Source: Paenibacillus sp. FSL H7-0357
GTDB taxonomy: Bacteria > Bacillota > Bacilli > Paenibacillales > Paenibacillaceae
Direction: 5' to 3'
NCBI RefSeq assembly: GCF_000758525.1
Contig: NZ_CP009241.1
Location: 6,076,001-6,140,000 of the forward strand
DNA: 64,000 nt
The notes beneath the pieces are model-generated. The model saw only the letters and a list, made by a program, of their open reading frames with translations, did no database searches and was not told where the DNA came from. Within the stretch, counting starts at the first letter, position 1. Each line of letters begins with the position of its first letter. The translations under genes were made by a program, and so were the position numbers. Positions 1-8,550 of the stretch are shown in pieces.

Positions 1-569
1 GCCAGATAGATAATCATGCCGTATCCGGTACTGGCCCAGATTTTGAAGGCGACAATAATGTATTTCCAAATGCCTGCATCGGAGTAGAACTCGTGGCGGT
101 CCAGCCCGGCGCCGGCCAACATCGTATTGATAAAACCGGAGTTAAAATTGAATAGGTTGTAAGCAAATACCCCCACGATAACCATTGAAATAAAGTTCGG
201 CAGGAGAATCACCGACTGGGAGATCTTCTTGAACCATTTGCCCGTTATCTCCGACAGCATAATGGCAAACACAATTTGAATGATATTCCCCAAGACAAGG
301 AAAGCCACATTGTACAGCAGGGTATTCTTGGTGATATTCCAGAGATCACCATTTTGAACCAGGAATTCGAAGTTCTTCAGGCCGATAAAATGGCTTCCGA
401 AGATCCCCTTGTTAAGTTTGTAATCCACAAATGCGACATAAGCTCCAGGCATTACCGCATAGTGGAAGATCAGGAAATACAAAAGCACGGGCAGCAGCAT
501 AAGGAAAAGAACTTTGTTCTTCATCAATTCCCGGCCGATATTTCCACCAGTTCGCATAATTCTTGCCAA
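1..569 (-). CDS. sugar ABC transporter permease, LplB-like (partial, C-terminus beyond window)
   Basis: Reading the minus strand from a TTG at 569 gives an open frame to the window edge, about 189 residues. The product is a binding-protein-dependent-transport permease of the LplB/YtcP type. It has a first membrane segment (FLMLLPVLLYFLIF), then the family pattern FIGLKNFEFL, TLLYNVAFLVLGNIIQIVFA, LLPNFISMVIVG and IWASTGYGMIIYLA. The TTG is preferred because GGAGGT lies 7 nt upstream; the in-frame ATG at 557 is too far from it. The EAA loop and the rest of the transporter lie outside the window. It is divergent from a GH94 phosphorylase and shares an operator-like sequence with it, so import of an oligosaccharide (perhaps beta-1,2-glucan fragments) is inferred. 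Confidence 0.85.
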   Translation of the reverse strand, partial: MARIMRTGGNIGRELMKNKVLFLMLLPVLLYFLIFHYAVMPGAYVAFVDYKLNKGIFGSHFIGLKNFEFLVQNGDLWNITKNTLLYNVAFLVLGNIIQIVFAIMLSEITGKWFKKISQSVILLPNFISMVIVGVFAYNLFNFNSGFINTMLAGAGLDRHEFYSDAGIWKYIIVAFKIWASTGYGMIIYL

Positions 570-658
570 TAGGCCCACCTCCAATTTGAACGATGCATTC
601 ACACCAATGGAATAAATTCAGACGCCTCTCAATCACGATAAAAGGTATACTGAAAGGT

Positions 659-674
659 ATAGAAACGTTTCCAT
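659..674 (-). promoter_or_regulatory. operator-like site, copy 1 (cre/LacI-type half of a divergent pair)
   Basis: The minus strand reads ATGGAAACGTTTCTAT, an exact 16-base copy of the site at 858-873 in the opposite orientation. The core GAAACGTTTC is a perfect palindrome, typical of LacI/GalR-family operators and close to catabolite-responsive elements. It lies between the permease promoter and its start codon, so it is placed to block transcription. The bound regulator (CcpA or a local LacI-type repressor) is not in the window. Confidence 0.65.
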
Positions 675-701
675 CATTTTTTTGGAACTCCCCTTGCGAA
701 G

Positions 702-731
702 AGCATACTCTTAAAATGTATGCGCTGTCAA
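702..731 (-). promoter_or_regulatory. sigma-A-type promoter for the permease
   Basis: On the minus strand TTGACA (726-731) is followed after 18 bases by TATGCT (702-707). The -35 is perfect and the -10 is weaker. It lies about 130 bases upstream of the permease start and just upstream of operator copy 1. Confidence 0.5.
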
Positions 732-813
732 TTGAATTTTTTTTCGAATTTCAAGTACATTAATTATATATACGGTCCTAAATGTTTCGAAACAATAATT
801 ATTTCAAAGATGA

Positions 814-842
814 TTGACATTTTTTAGCCACGAGACTAATAT
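814..842 (+). promoter_or_regulatory. sigma-A promoter for the GH94-GH3-phosphoesterase operon
   Basis: TTGACA (814-819), a 17-base spacer, then TAATAT (837-842): a near-consensus vegetative promoter. Transcription would start around 849, immediately before operator copy 2. The rest of the 570-976 intergenic region is AT-rich and holds no gene. Confidence 0.75.
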
Positions 843-857
843 CGAGGTATACCTAAC

Positions 858-873
858 ATGGAAACGTTTCTAT
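858..873 (+). promoter_or_regulatory. operator-like site, copy 2
   Basis: ATGGAAACGTTTCTAT on the plus strand, identical to the inverted copy at 659-674. It begins about 15 bases downstream of the -10 element of the plus-strand promoter, a position expected for repression by roadblock or by occlusion at the transcription start. Confidence 0.65.
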
Positions 874-976
874 TATCTTTTTTGGTGAAAATGCATGCCC
901 TTGATGACATTTGATTTGAACTCCCCTATCCGTTCAATTTCATGTCCTATCCATGTAGTGGAAAGCGAGGGTTCTT

Positions 977-3900
977 ATGATTTTCAGACCACAATCCAAC
1001 ATGATTACCTTTACACTCGATGAATCCAAGTACACGTTCTTGCCAACAGGCGACATCTTCGAATTCTCCAATGGGCCATTCCTCATTAATCAGTTCCAGG
1101 GCAATTCTATGGATGGTTCGGCCAATAATATTTATCTTCGCGTGCATACAGCACAAGGCATTGAAAGCTATCCCTTGCTGGGAATCCGCTCCCGCTCCAA
1201 ACTATTGTACAATCACGAAAGACTTATTTACCAAGGCCGGATAGAGGCTATTGATTACCGTGTTACATTCTCCCCTGCCGCTGATGGCATTTGGTTCTGG
1301 CATATCCAGCTCTCCGGAAACGGGGAAACGGTTGATGTCATTTATGGACAGGATCTCGGTGTCGCTGAAAAAGGCGGCGTGCTGTCCAATGAGCTGTATA
1401 TGAGCCAGTACCTGGATCACAGCATTTGGGAGGGTCCTAACGGTTACGCCGTATGCTCGCGCCAAAACCAGCCTCAGGGCATAGCTTTCCCCTATCTGCA
1501 GCAAGGTGTGCTTCAAACCAAAGCCGTCGGCTATTCAACGGATGGCACGCAGTTTTTTGGCTTATCTTATAAAGCCCTGGATGTTCCTCAAGTACTGGAA
1601 AGCGGCCTTCCGAATCAAAATGTTCAATATGAGCTGGCTTATACCGGTCTGCAAACAGAGCAAATGAAGCTGGCTGGAACCGTTGATTTTGCCTTCTACG
1701 GCCTGTTCTGCCAGACTCATCCCGCCGTAGTAACGTCTCTTGAGTTTGGGTCCCGGCTCCAGGAAGCTTATGCCTCCATAGACTGGAACCTGAGCGACGC
1801 TGTACAAGAGGGAGAAACGGTCACGCTCAGTGCTGAAATCGGGGGTCCTTATGTCTCTCCGCAGTGGTCACAAGCCGAGATTGATGCCGCGTTCCCTGAG
1901 CGGAAGCTCGAGGAATACGAGGATGGTAAACTGTTGTCCTTCTTTACTAATGACCACGTCCATGTCGTGCTGCAGCCTAAGGAACTGCTCGTTGAACGCC
2001 CGCACGGACATATCATTACCACCCTGATGGATGACACACAGGTCAATAACAAGCTGATTACGTCCACCAATTACATGTACGGTATTTTCAACGGTCAGAC
2101 GGTGGCGGGCAATACTTCTTTCCATAAGCTTCTCTCCACGCCGCGCGGCCTGCTCAATATTCTCAAGAACACAGGACAGCGCATTTATATCCGCCAGGAT
2201 GGCGTCTACCGGATTCTTACGCTGCCGGCCGCTTATGAGATGGGTGTGAATTTTGCCAAATGGCATTACAAGCTGGAGGATGATACGTTAACGATCACCA
2301 CCTTTACTGCCGCCAATCAACCGGATATTGTGCTTCAGGTACAATCAAAGCTCGGAAAATCCTACGATTACCTGATTACCAACCAGCTGGTTATAGGCGA
2401 GCATGAATTCCAGCATCCGGTGAGAGTCAGCGCTGCAGACGGAATTATCCGCATTCAACCAGATGAGGACGCTTGGCGGAACCATCCTTATCCCGGCCTG
2501 CATTATGACATTCAATTACCTGATACCGCTTTCAATTTCAGTGACGACCGGATATTCTTTGAAGACGGCAAGCCGCGCAACGGTACGCTGCTTACCCTTT
2601 CCGTAGAGCAGTCCTCAAGCTTCCAGCTAGTCATGCAAGGAAGGCTGGAGGACAAGGAAAGTTTGCCGCTGGCTCCTTACAGCTTTGAAGCTGAAGTAAC
2701 ATTGTACAGAGAATTCTACGAAGCGTTCAGTTCCCGTTTCTGCTTACAGATCGAGGGTGCCGAACAGGTGCAGATTGATAAATTGAACGAAACCGCATGG
2801 TGGTATACGCATAATGCAATGGTCCATTTTATTGTGCCGCACGGACTTGAACAGCCAGGCGGAGCCGCATGGGGCACGCGGGATGTATGTCAGGGGCCGA
2901 TGGAATATTTCCTGATGACCCAGCATTATGAATTGGCCAGAAATGTTCTTTTGGAGATTTTTGCCCACCAGCTGTGGGAGAGCCGGGAGTGGCCGCAATG
3001 GTTTATGTTCGACCAGCACCCTGTCCAATCCCCTGAATGGCATGGCGATGTCGTGCTTTGGCCGCTTAAATGCATTGCCGACTATGTAATGGCTACCGGG
3101 GACAGCTCTATTTTCCAAGAAAAGGTAGTCTATCACTATCTGGCAGATGCCCTGCCTACCCGGGAGTCGGAATCCGTGCTGGAGCATGTCAAGGCAGCTG
3201 TGGACACAATCTGCAAGCGCTTCCTGCCTGGAACAGCCCTCATCTCCTATGCCGGCGGTGACTGGGATGATACCCTGCAGCCTGCCGATGAAGCGCTAAA
3301 GACCAAGCTGGTCAGCGCCTGGACCGTTGCCTTGGCATTCCAGGTCATCCGTAATCTGTCGCAGGTCACTGGATTCGACCCTGAGTTCTCAAAGTCGCTT
3401 GCTGAAATGGCAGAACGGATGAAGGTCTCTTTCCAGACGTTGCTCATTAAAGATGAGGTTATTGCCGGCTTCGCTTACTTCAAAGACGCCGAAACCATCG
3501 AATACATGCTGCATCCGCTGGACCAAAATACCGGAATACAGTATCGCCTGCTGCCGATGACACGCAGCATCATTGCCGAACTGGTGGACCCTGCACAAGC
3601 GGATATGAATCTGCGCCTGATTGATGAGCATCTCAAATGTCCGGATGGCGTACGCCTGATGGACCGCCCTGCCCGCTATGAAGGCGGCGTAAGCACCATT
3701 TTCCGGCGTGCCGAGCAGGCCGCCAATGTCGGCCGTGAAATCAGCCTGCAATACGTGCATGCCCATATTCGTTATCTTGAGGCGGCAGCTAAACTCGGAG
3801 ATGCCGAGCGTGCCTGGGAAGGGCTGTTCCAAATCAATCCGATCAATATCCGCGAGAGCGTGCCCAATGCGAAAATCCGCCAGAGCAATATGTATTTCAG

Positions 3901-4324
3901 CAGCTCGGACGGAGATTTCCCGGACCGCTACAGCTATCACAAGAATTTCGAACAGCTGCGCACCGGCAGCGTCCAAGTGAAAGGCGGCTGGCGGCTATAT
4001 TCCAGCGGACCCGGCATTTACCTGAATCAGCTCATCTCGGGCATTCTGGGAATCCGCTTCACGGCAGACAGCCTGATTATTGATCCGGTTCTTCCGGCCA
4101 GTCTGGACGGTCTGCGCTTCACTTATCAATGCTTCGGCCGCACCTTACAATTTGTTTATCATATCGGATCGGGTTCCACCCGCACACCGGAACTACGTTC
4201 GGAGGGCAATGCCGTTGCCGGCCAAATCCTGTCCAATCCGTATCGCCCGGGTGCGCTAAGCATTCCTGCAAGCACTGTGCTTGCGCTGCCTGACGAAGAA
4301 CTGCATATCTATTTATCCCAATAA
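977..4324 (+). CDS. GH94 phosphorylase, probable 1,2-beta-oligoglucan phosphorylase (SOGP)
   Basis: This 1115-residue protein has the layout of GH94 inverting phosphorylases: a large N-terminal beta-sandwich part, an (alpha/alpha)6 catalytic part from about residue 600, and a C-terminal beta cap. The catalytic acid motif GGDWDDTLQP is at residues 760-769; Asp762 corresponds to the Asp of the cellobiose phosphorylase GDWND motif. Upstream is the aromatic-rich GAAWGTRDVCQGP. Such enzymes reversibly split a beta-glucoside with phosphate to give alpha-glucose 1-phosphate. Size, sequence style and the adjacent GH3 gene match the Listeria innocua 1,2-beta-oligoglucan phosphorylase locus, which supports sophoro-oligosaccharides as substrate; this is inference. 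No signal peptide is seen, so it is cytoplasmic. A GAGG sequence precedes the ATG. It is first in a plus-strand operon, 33 bases before the GH3 gene. Confidence 0.82.
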   Translation: MIFRPQSNMITFTLDESKYTFLPTGDIFEFSNGPFLINQFQGNSMDGSANNIYLRVHTAQGIESYPLLGIRSRSKLLYNHERLIYQGRIEAIDYRVTFSPAADGIWFWHIQLSGNGETVDVIYGQDLGVAEKGGVLSNELYMSQYLDHSIWEGPNGYAVCSRQNQPQGIAFPYLQQGVLQTKAVGYSTDGTQFFGLSYKALDVPQVLESGLPNQNVQYELAYTGLQTEQMKLAGTVDFAFYGLFCQTHPAVVTSLEFGSRLQEAYASIDWNLSDAVQEGETVTLSAEIGGPYVSPQWSQAEIDAAFPERKLEEYEDGKLLSFFTNDHVHVVLQPKELLVERPHGHIITTLMDDTQVNNKLITSTNYMYGIFNGQTVAGNTSFHKLLSTPRGLLNILKNTGQRIYIRQDGVYRILTLPAAYEMGVNFAKWHYKLEDDTLTITTFTAANQPDIVLQVQSKLGKSYDYLITNQLVIGEHEFQHPVRVSAADGIIRIQPDEDAWRNHPYPGLHYDIQLPDTAFNFSDDRIFFEDGKPRNGTLLTLSVEQSSSFQLVMQGRLEDKESLPLAPYSFEAEVTLYREFYEAFSSRFCLQIEGAEQVQIDKLNETAWWYTHNAMVHFIVPHGLEQPGGAAWGTRDVCQGPMEYFLMTQHYELARNVLLEIFAHQLWESREWPQWFMFDQHPVQSPEWHGDVVLWPLKCIADYVMATGDSSIFQEKVVYHYLADALPTRESESVLEHVKAAVDTICKRFLPGTALISYAGGDWDDTLQPADEALKTKLVSAWTVALAFQVIRNLSQVTGFDPEFSKSLAEMAERMKVSFQTLLIKDEVIAGFAYFKDAETIEYMLHPLDQNTGIQYRLLPMTRSIIAELVDPAQADMNLRLIDEHLKCPDGVRLMDRPARYEGGVSTIFRRAEQAANVGREISLQYVHAHIRYLEAAAKLGDAERAWEGLFQINPINIRESVPNAKIRQSNMYFSSSDGDFPDRYSYHKNFEQLRTGSVQVKGGWRLYSSGPGIYLNQLISGILGIRFTADSLIIDPVLPASLDGLRFTYQCFGRTLQFVYHIGSGSTRTPELRSEGNAVAGQILSNPYRPGALSIPASTVLALPDEELHIYLSQ

Positions 4325-4357
4325 CTTTCAATGCGCTCGATGAAGAAGGAGTCTGCC

Positions 4358-6517
4358 ATGACTAAACCGTTTATCCAAGAGCTTGTGAATGAAATGACAC
4401 TGGACGAAAAACTGGCCCAATTAACCCAGCTTGGTCCTTACTATTGGGGCCTGGACGATACCGTTGATTTGACGGGTCCGTTCAAGGAGCTCAAAATTAA
4501 GCCACATGCCATTGAGAATATCGGAAGCGTTCTGAACGGCGTTGGAGCCCGGAATGCCATCGAAATGCAGACCCGCCATATGCAAAAAAGCCGCCAGAAG
4601 ATTCCGCTGCTCTTTATGGCGGATGTCATCCACGGCTACCGGACCATTCTGCCCATTCCTCTGGCGCTGGGCTGCAGCTTCGATCTGGAAGCCTGTGAAC
4701 GCTTTGCCGAGCTCGCTGCCAAAGAAAGCGCGGCTGCCGGGATTCATGTCACTTTCTCACCGATGACCGATCTCGTCCGCGATCCGCGCTGGGGCCGTGT
4801 CATGGAAACATCCGGTGAGGACCCTTATCTGAACGCCCGCGTCACCGAAAGTATGGTGCGCGGCTATCAGGGCAAAGACCTGAAGGAAAAAGGACGCATA
4901 GCCGCCTGTGTCAAGCATTTTGCCGGCTATGGTGCGCCTGAAGGCGGCCGGGAATACAATACGGTCGATATGTCCTCCGGTGTATTGCGTGAATTCTATC
5001 TGCCTGCCTACAAGGCCGCGGTCGATGCCGGTGTAGCTATGGTAATGGCCGCATTCAATACGGTAGACCGTATTCCGGCAACCGGAAATGAACAGCTTCT
5101 GCGCGGGATTCTGCGGGAAGAATGGGGATTCAATGGTGTTACCATCGCTGACTTCAATTCCGTCAATGAGCTGATCCCCCACGGGGCTGCAGTGGATGGC
5201 CGCGAAGCTGCAGAGAAAAGTCTGGCTGCCGGTCTTGATATCGAGATGATGTCCACCCACTATCTCCATCATGCCGCAGACCTGATTGAACAAGGCCGGC
5301 TTGATGTCGCTTTGATCGACGAAGCGGTTATCCGCGTACTGGAGCTTAAGGACGCACTGGGTTTGTTTGAAAATCCGTTCAAGGATGCGGATCCGCAAGT
5401 GGATGAGGCAACCGAACCTAATGCGGAGCATTTGCAGACGGCACGCGAGCTTGGCGCAAGCTCGGTTGTGCTGCTGAAAAATGACAATGAAGCTTTGCCG
5501 CTCAAGCGGGGGATGAAAATCGGCCTGGCCGGTCCTTTCGCCACATCCATACATGTGCTGGGCGGCTGGGCCGGAACGGAAAAGGATCCGGCGGTCTCGC
5601 TCTACACAGGACTTTCCCGGAAAACCTCAGCCGGGGATATCCTTACGGCAATGACCGGCGAGCTGGGGAGTATGCTGGAGGGTGTATTTGATGTAGAGGA
5701 CGGGATAGAAGAAGCGTTTCACCGCTTGAAGGATTGCGATGTGATCCTTGCTGCAGTGGGCGAGAACCAGCAGGATACCGGAGAAGGCGGCAGCAAAACC
5801 AACCTGCGCCTGTCTCCTAATCAGGAGAAGCTGATCTGGCGCCTGAAGGACACCGGCAAAAAGATAGTGACCATTGTATTCAGCGGCCGGCCACTGGAGC
5901 TGAAGCCTGTGCTGGATGCCAGCGATGCTTTGCTCCAAGCCTGGTTCCTCGGCTCGGAGTCAGGGAACTCACTGGCAGATGTACTGTTCGGGGACTACAA
6001 TCCTTCCGGGCGTTTATCCATGAGCTTCCCCTACACTGTGGGCCAGATTCCGGTTTATTACAATGCTTATTCAACAGGACGTCCCTATGATCCCATGTAT
6101 CCGCAAGTACGTTATGTAACCCGGTATTTAGACTGCCCCAATGACCCGCTCTTCTGCTTCGGCTATGGCCTGAGCTATTCTGATTTTGCTTACAGCAGCT
6201 TCAAGGTTGAAGCCGCTGACAAGCTTGTAGCCTCTATTGAGGTAGAGAATACCTCGGACATCGAAGGTAAAGAAACCGTTCAGCTCTATATTCACGATGT
6301 CAGCGCAAGCGTTGTGCGTCCGGTCAAAGAGCTTAAGGGTTTCCGGCAGCTTTCATTGGCAGCGCATGAGAAGCAGGTGGTTTCCTTTGAAATCACCAGA
6401 GACATGTTAATGTTCTATGGCAAGGACGATCAGCTTGTCTTCGAGCCTGGTGAATTTGATATAATGATCGGCCGAAACTCAGGAGATCATTTCACCCGGC
6501 GTATCCATATCGACTGA
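4358..6517 (+). CDS. GH3 beta-glucosidase
   Basis: This 719-residue glycoside hydrolase family 3 enzyme starts at ATG 4358, chosen because AAGGAG lies 6 bases upstream. Longer starts at 4331 and 4340 have no such site. The order is an N-terminal TIM barrel (RDPRWGRVMETSGEDPY, then KHFAGYGAPEGGREYNTVDM), an alpha/beta sandwich and a C-terminal fibronectin-III-like domain (about residues 600-719). The nucleophile is probably Asp265 in TIADFNSVNEL, where many relatives have SDW. There is no signal peptide, so it works on imported sugar. Next to a SOGP-like phosphorylase it resembles the Listeria innocua Lin1840 beta-glucosidase, which acts on sophorose-type substrates; the linkage preference here is inferred. 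Confidence 0.88.
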   Translation: MTKPFIQELVNEMTLDEKLAQLTQLGPYYWGLDDTVDLTGPFKELKIKPHAIENIGSVLNGVGARNAIEMQTRHMQKSRQKIPLLFMADVIHGYRTILPIPLALGCSFDLEACERFAELAAKESAAAGIHVTFSPMTDLVRDPRWGRVMETSGEDPYLNARVTESMVRGYQGKDLKEKGRIAACVKHFAGYGAPEGGREYNTVDMSSGVLREFYLPAYKAAVDAGVAMVMAAFNTVDRIPATGNEQLLRGILREEWGFNGVTIADFNSVNELIPHGAAVDGREAAEKSLAAGLDIEMMSTHYLHHAADLIEQGRLDVALIDEAVIRVLELKDALGLFENPFKDADPQVDEATEPNAEHLQTARELGASSVVLLKNDNEALPLKRGMKIGLAGPFATSIHVLGGWAGTEKDPAVSLYTGLSRKTSAGDILTAMTGELGSMLEGVFDVEDGIEEAFHRLKDCDVILAAVGENQQDTGEGGSKTNLRLSPNQEKLIWRLKDTGKKIVTIVFSGRPLELKPVLDASDALLQAWFLGSESGNSLADVLFGDYNPSGRLSMSFPYTVGQIPVYYNAYSTGRPYDPMYPQVRYVTRYLDCPNDPLFCFGYGLSYSDFAYSSFKVEAADKLVASIEVENTSDIEGKETVQLYIHDVSASVVRPVKELKGFRQLSLAAHEKQVVSFEITRDMLMFYGKDDQLVFEPGEFDIMIGRNSGDHFTRRIHID

Positions 6518-6543
6518 TTTTGGCCAGAGAGGGGAATTTCCAA

Positions 6544-7506
6544 ATGAAACGCCATTTATCATTCCAGAATGATGGAACCTTTAAAATTGTGCAATTTACC
6601 GATCTACATTGGATGGATGGAAGAGCCGAGGATCAGCGTACCCGTAAACTCATGGAGCGTATTATAGAAGCGGAGCAGCCTGATCTTATCGTTTTTACAG
6701 GGGATTTGATTTACACGGGTCCCGTTCCAGCGGAAGAAAAAGAATGTGAGAACCCTCAGGAAGCTTTCCGGGAGGCTGTCGCTGCTGTTGAACAAACCGG
6801 CATTCCCTGGGCCTTTGTATTTGGCAACCATGATACAGAAACCCGCATTTCCCGTGATGAACTGATGCAGGTAGCCTTGGAGCATCCTCACACGCTGGCT
6901 GAGGCCGGACCTGCGGAGCTTGCCGGTACAGGCAATTATACACTTGAAATTGAGGGGCCCAATGGCAGCTCCGCTGCAGTTCTTTATTTTCTGGACTCCG
7001 GCAGTTATTCCGGTCTTGAGCAGGTACCAGGCTACAATTGGATCCAGCGGAATCAGCTTAACTGGCTGACAGCAGAATCGGCACGGCTGAATCCGCAAGC
7101 ACATGAGGATAAGCTGCCTGCACTCGCATTCTTTCATATCCCGGTTCCCGAGTACCAGGAGGTATGGTCTACCCGGATCTGCTATGGTCACCGATTCGAG
7201 CGCGTCTGTTCTGCTCCTGTTAATTCCGGATTATTTGCGACTTTGCTGGAAATGGGCGATGTGCTGGGCACCTTTTGCGGACATGACCATATCAACGACT
7301 TTGTTGGCAGCCTGCATGGCATACGCCTCTGTTACGGGCGGGCCTCAGGCTACAATACTTATGGAAAAGAAGGCTTTAAGCGGGGTGCCCGCGTGATAAA
7401 ACTAACCCTGGGCGAAAAGAATTTTGATACTTGGCTCCGTCTTGAAGACGGCTCCACCGTACTGGAACAGCCCGTTCATGAGCCGGATAACGTAACCGTA
7501 CACTAA
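6544..7506 (+). CDS. calcineurin-like metallophosphoesterase
   Basis: This 320-residue protein carries the full metal-binding signature of the PF00149 fold: FTDLHW near the N-terminus, FTGDLI, FGNHDTE and FCGHDHINDF near the C-terminus. The ATG at 6544 is chosen because AGAGGGGA precedes it by about 9 bases. A TTG at 6520 would extend it by 8 residues without a ribosome site. It follows the GH3 gene by 26 bases and is probably co-transcribed. No signal peptide is visible, so it is likely cytoplasmic. The substrate is unknown; a role in dephosphorylating sugar phosphates from the pathway is possible but unsupported by sequence. Confidence 0.8.
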   Translation: MKRHLSFQNDGTFKIVQFTDLHWMDGRAEDQRTRKLMERIIEAEQPDLIVFTGDLIYTGPVPAEEKECENPQEAFREAVAAVEQTGIPWAFVFGNHDTETRISRDELMQVALEHPHTLAEAGPAELAGTGNYTLEIEGPNGSSAAVLYFLDSGSYSGLEQVPGYNWIQRNQLNWLTAESARLNPQAHEDKLPALAFFHIPVPEYQEVWSTRICYGHRFERVCSAPVNSGLFATLLEMGDVLGTFCGHDHINDFVGSLHGIRLCYGRASGYNTYGKEGFKRGARVIKLTLGEKNFDTWLRLEDGSTVLEQPVHEPDNVTVH

Positions 7507-7555
7507 TCTTCCAAACTGGAATTGTTCGGCTCTAATAATCAGTCACCCGCTCTTG

Positions 7556-7600
7556 GAACGAGACTTCCCCGCATGATTGGCGGCGGTCTCGTTCTTTTTT
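7556..7600 (+). terminator. intrinsic terminator of the sugar operon
   Basis: A perfect 9-base stem GAACGAGAC / GTCTCGTTC with a GC-rich loop is followed at once by six T. It closes the GH94-GH3-phosphoesterase unit. Confidence 0.9.
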
Positions 7601-7625
7601 CATTTACATAACACCAAATCAATGA

Positions 7626-7654
7626 TTGACACACCATAACGGCAATGTTAGCAT
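7626..7654 (+). promoter_or_regulatory. probable promoter of the purine operon
   Basis: TTGACA (7626-7631), 17 bases, then TAGCAT (7649-7654). The -35 is perfect and the -10 imperfect. Transcription would begin near 7661 and include the aptamer-like leader from 7707. Confidence 0.45.
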
Positions 7655-7688
7655 ATAACAAAATAATTCAAGTTATAATTCCTCACAC

Positions 7689-7700
7689 AATGTTAACATT
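7689..7700. promoter_or_regulatory. 12-base perfect palindrome AATGTTAACATT
   Basis: A perfect inverted repeat lies between the proposed promoter and the riboswitch-like leader. A partial copy (AATGTTAGCAT) begins near 7644, over the proposed -10. The two could be repressor sites; no regulator is identified. Confidence 0.3.
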
Positions 7701-7706
7701 ACATCT

Positions 7707-7778
7707 CTCTTGTATAAGCTCGATAATTTGGATTGAGCGTATCTACAGGCAACCGTAAATTGCCCCAGGCTACAAGAG
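7707..7778 (+). promoter_or_regulatory. purine-riboswitch-like aptamer
   Basis: The leader folds as the purine aptamer. P1 is CTCTTGTA (7707-7714) with TACAAGAG (7771-7778), eight pairs. P2 is GCTCGAT/ATTGAGC with loop AATTTGG. J2/3 is GTATCTAC, which keeps the conserved TCTAC. P3 is GGCAA/TTGCC with the hallmark loop CCGTAAA. The base equivalent to position 74 is C (in GGCTAC), as in guanine-type aptamers. J3/1 is unusual: CCAGGC, with an apparent two-base insertion and a non-consensus base before that C. So ligand identity is uncertain. It sits in front of purine salvage and GMP-synthesis genes. Confidence 0.7.
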
Positions 7779-7884
7779 GCAACGCAAGACCGAAGGGAAC
7801 CAAGGCTGAGAACCGCATTATTATTATGCACTCTCCTATGGTGACGTTTGTCTTGCATGTGCCTCTTGTCATCCGGGGTTTTTT
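7763..7884 (+). terminator. expression-platform terminator overlapping the aptamer
   Basis: GCCTCTTGT (7861-7869) pairs with ACAAGAGGC (7772-7780), GTCTTGC (7850-7856) with GCAAGAC (7784-7790), and GGGG (7875-7878) with CCCC (7763-7766). Six T follow at 7879-7884. The 5' arm contains the 3' strands of aptamer P1 and P3, so aptamer and terminator exclude each other; ligand binding would favour read-through. A 59-base apical segment (7791-7849) may hold more structure. Confidence 0.6.
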
Positions 7885-7929
7885 GATATTCATGTTAAGG
7901 ACTTATTCAGATTAAAGGGAGTGAAGGCG

Positions 7930-8490
7930 ATGAGCGCATCCTATGCACGGTTAAGCGAGTCCATCAGCAAGGCCAAGAATGTGAGGATTTATAAAAACAA
8001 GGATACCGCCTATGATTTCAAGCTGTACCCTTTCGGAGAACGGGGCACCTATATTGATCCCGGGCTGATTAGTGAAATCACTGATAATCTGGCAGACAGT
8101 GTTACGCAGCAATTCCCTGCATTTGATTATATCGTATCGCCTGAACCCGGCGGACACACTTGGGGGATGCTGGCCGCCTACAAGCTGATGAAACCGATGA
8201 ACATCCTGCGGCTCAGCACCGAGCTGTACGACAATTATGAGGTGTGCATCAAGCGGGAGACCGCTTATAACGAGAACTATATTTATTTTGACGGTTTCAA
8301 GGCCGGGGATCGGGTACTTATACTTGATGATGTCATCAGCTCGGGGGCGACTATCCGCTCCATCGCCGACCAAATGGCTGATATGGGCGTGCATTTAGTC
8401 GGGGTACAGGCGATTCTGGCCAAAGGCGAACACTACAAGGCGCTGGAAGCAGACTATGGCATACCGGTACGGGTGCTGTCTAAGGTATAA
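7930..8490 (+). CDS. purine-type phosphoribosyltransferase
   Basis: This 186-residue type I phosphoribosyltransferase carries the PRPP-binding loop VLILDDVISSGAT at residues 129-141. The SPEPGGHTWGMLAAYKL segment forms the core Rossmann-like fold. It would join a purine base to PRPP to give the nucleotide and pyrophosphate. The overall form is like adenine/xanthine-type or archaeal hypoxanthine-guanine enzymes; the base used cannot be told from sequence. ATG 7930 is preferred over GTG 7921, because AAGGGAG ends at 7921, 8 bases before the ATG; the next gene has the same arrangement. First gene behind the riboswitch-like leader, 60 bases before the IMP dehydrogenase gene. Confidence 0.82.
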   Translation: MSASYARLSESISKAKNVRIYKNKDTAYDFKLYPFGERGTYIDPGLISEITDNLADSVTQQFPAFDYIVSPEPGGHTWGMLAAYKLMKPMNILRLSTELYDNYEVCIKRETAYNENYIYFDGFKAGDRVLILDDVISSGATIRSIADQMADMGVHLVGVQAILAKGEHYKALEADYGIPVRVLSKV

Positions 8491-8550
8491 AGTGTTATAG
8501 AAGCTGATTTCAACTTATATAAATAACTTATTTAAGGGAGTGAAGATCGT

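Noticed and set aside
7791..7849. cobalamin, PRPP, T-box or TPP riboswitch in the apical part of the purine leader
   Set aside because: Short matches (AAGGGAACC, CTGAGA, GAACCGC) resemble pieces of these classes, but the other conserved blocks are missing.
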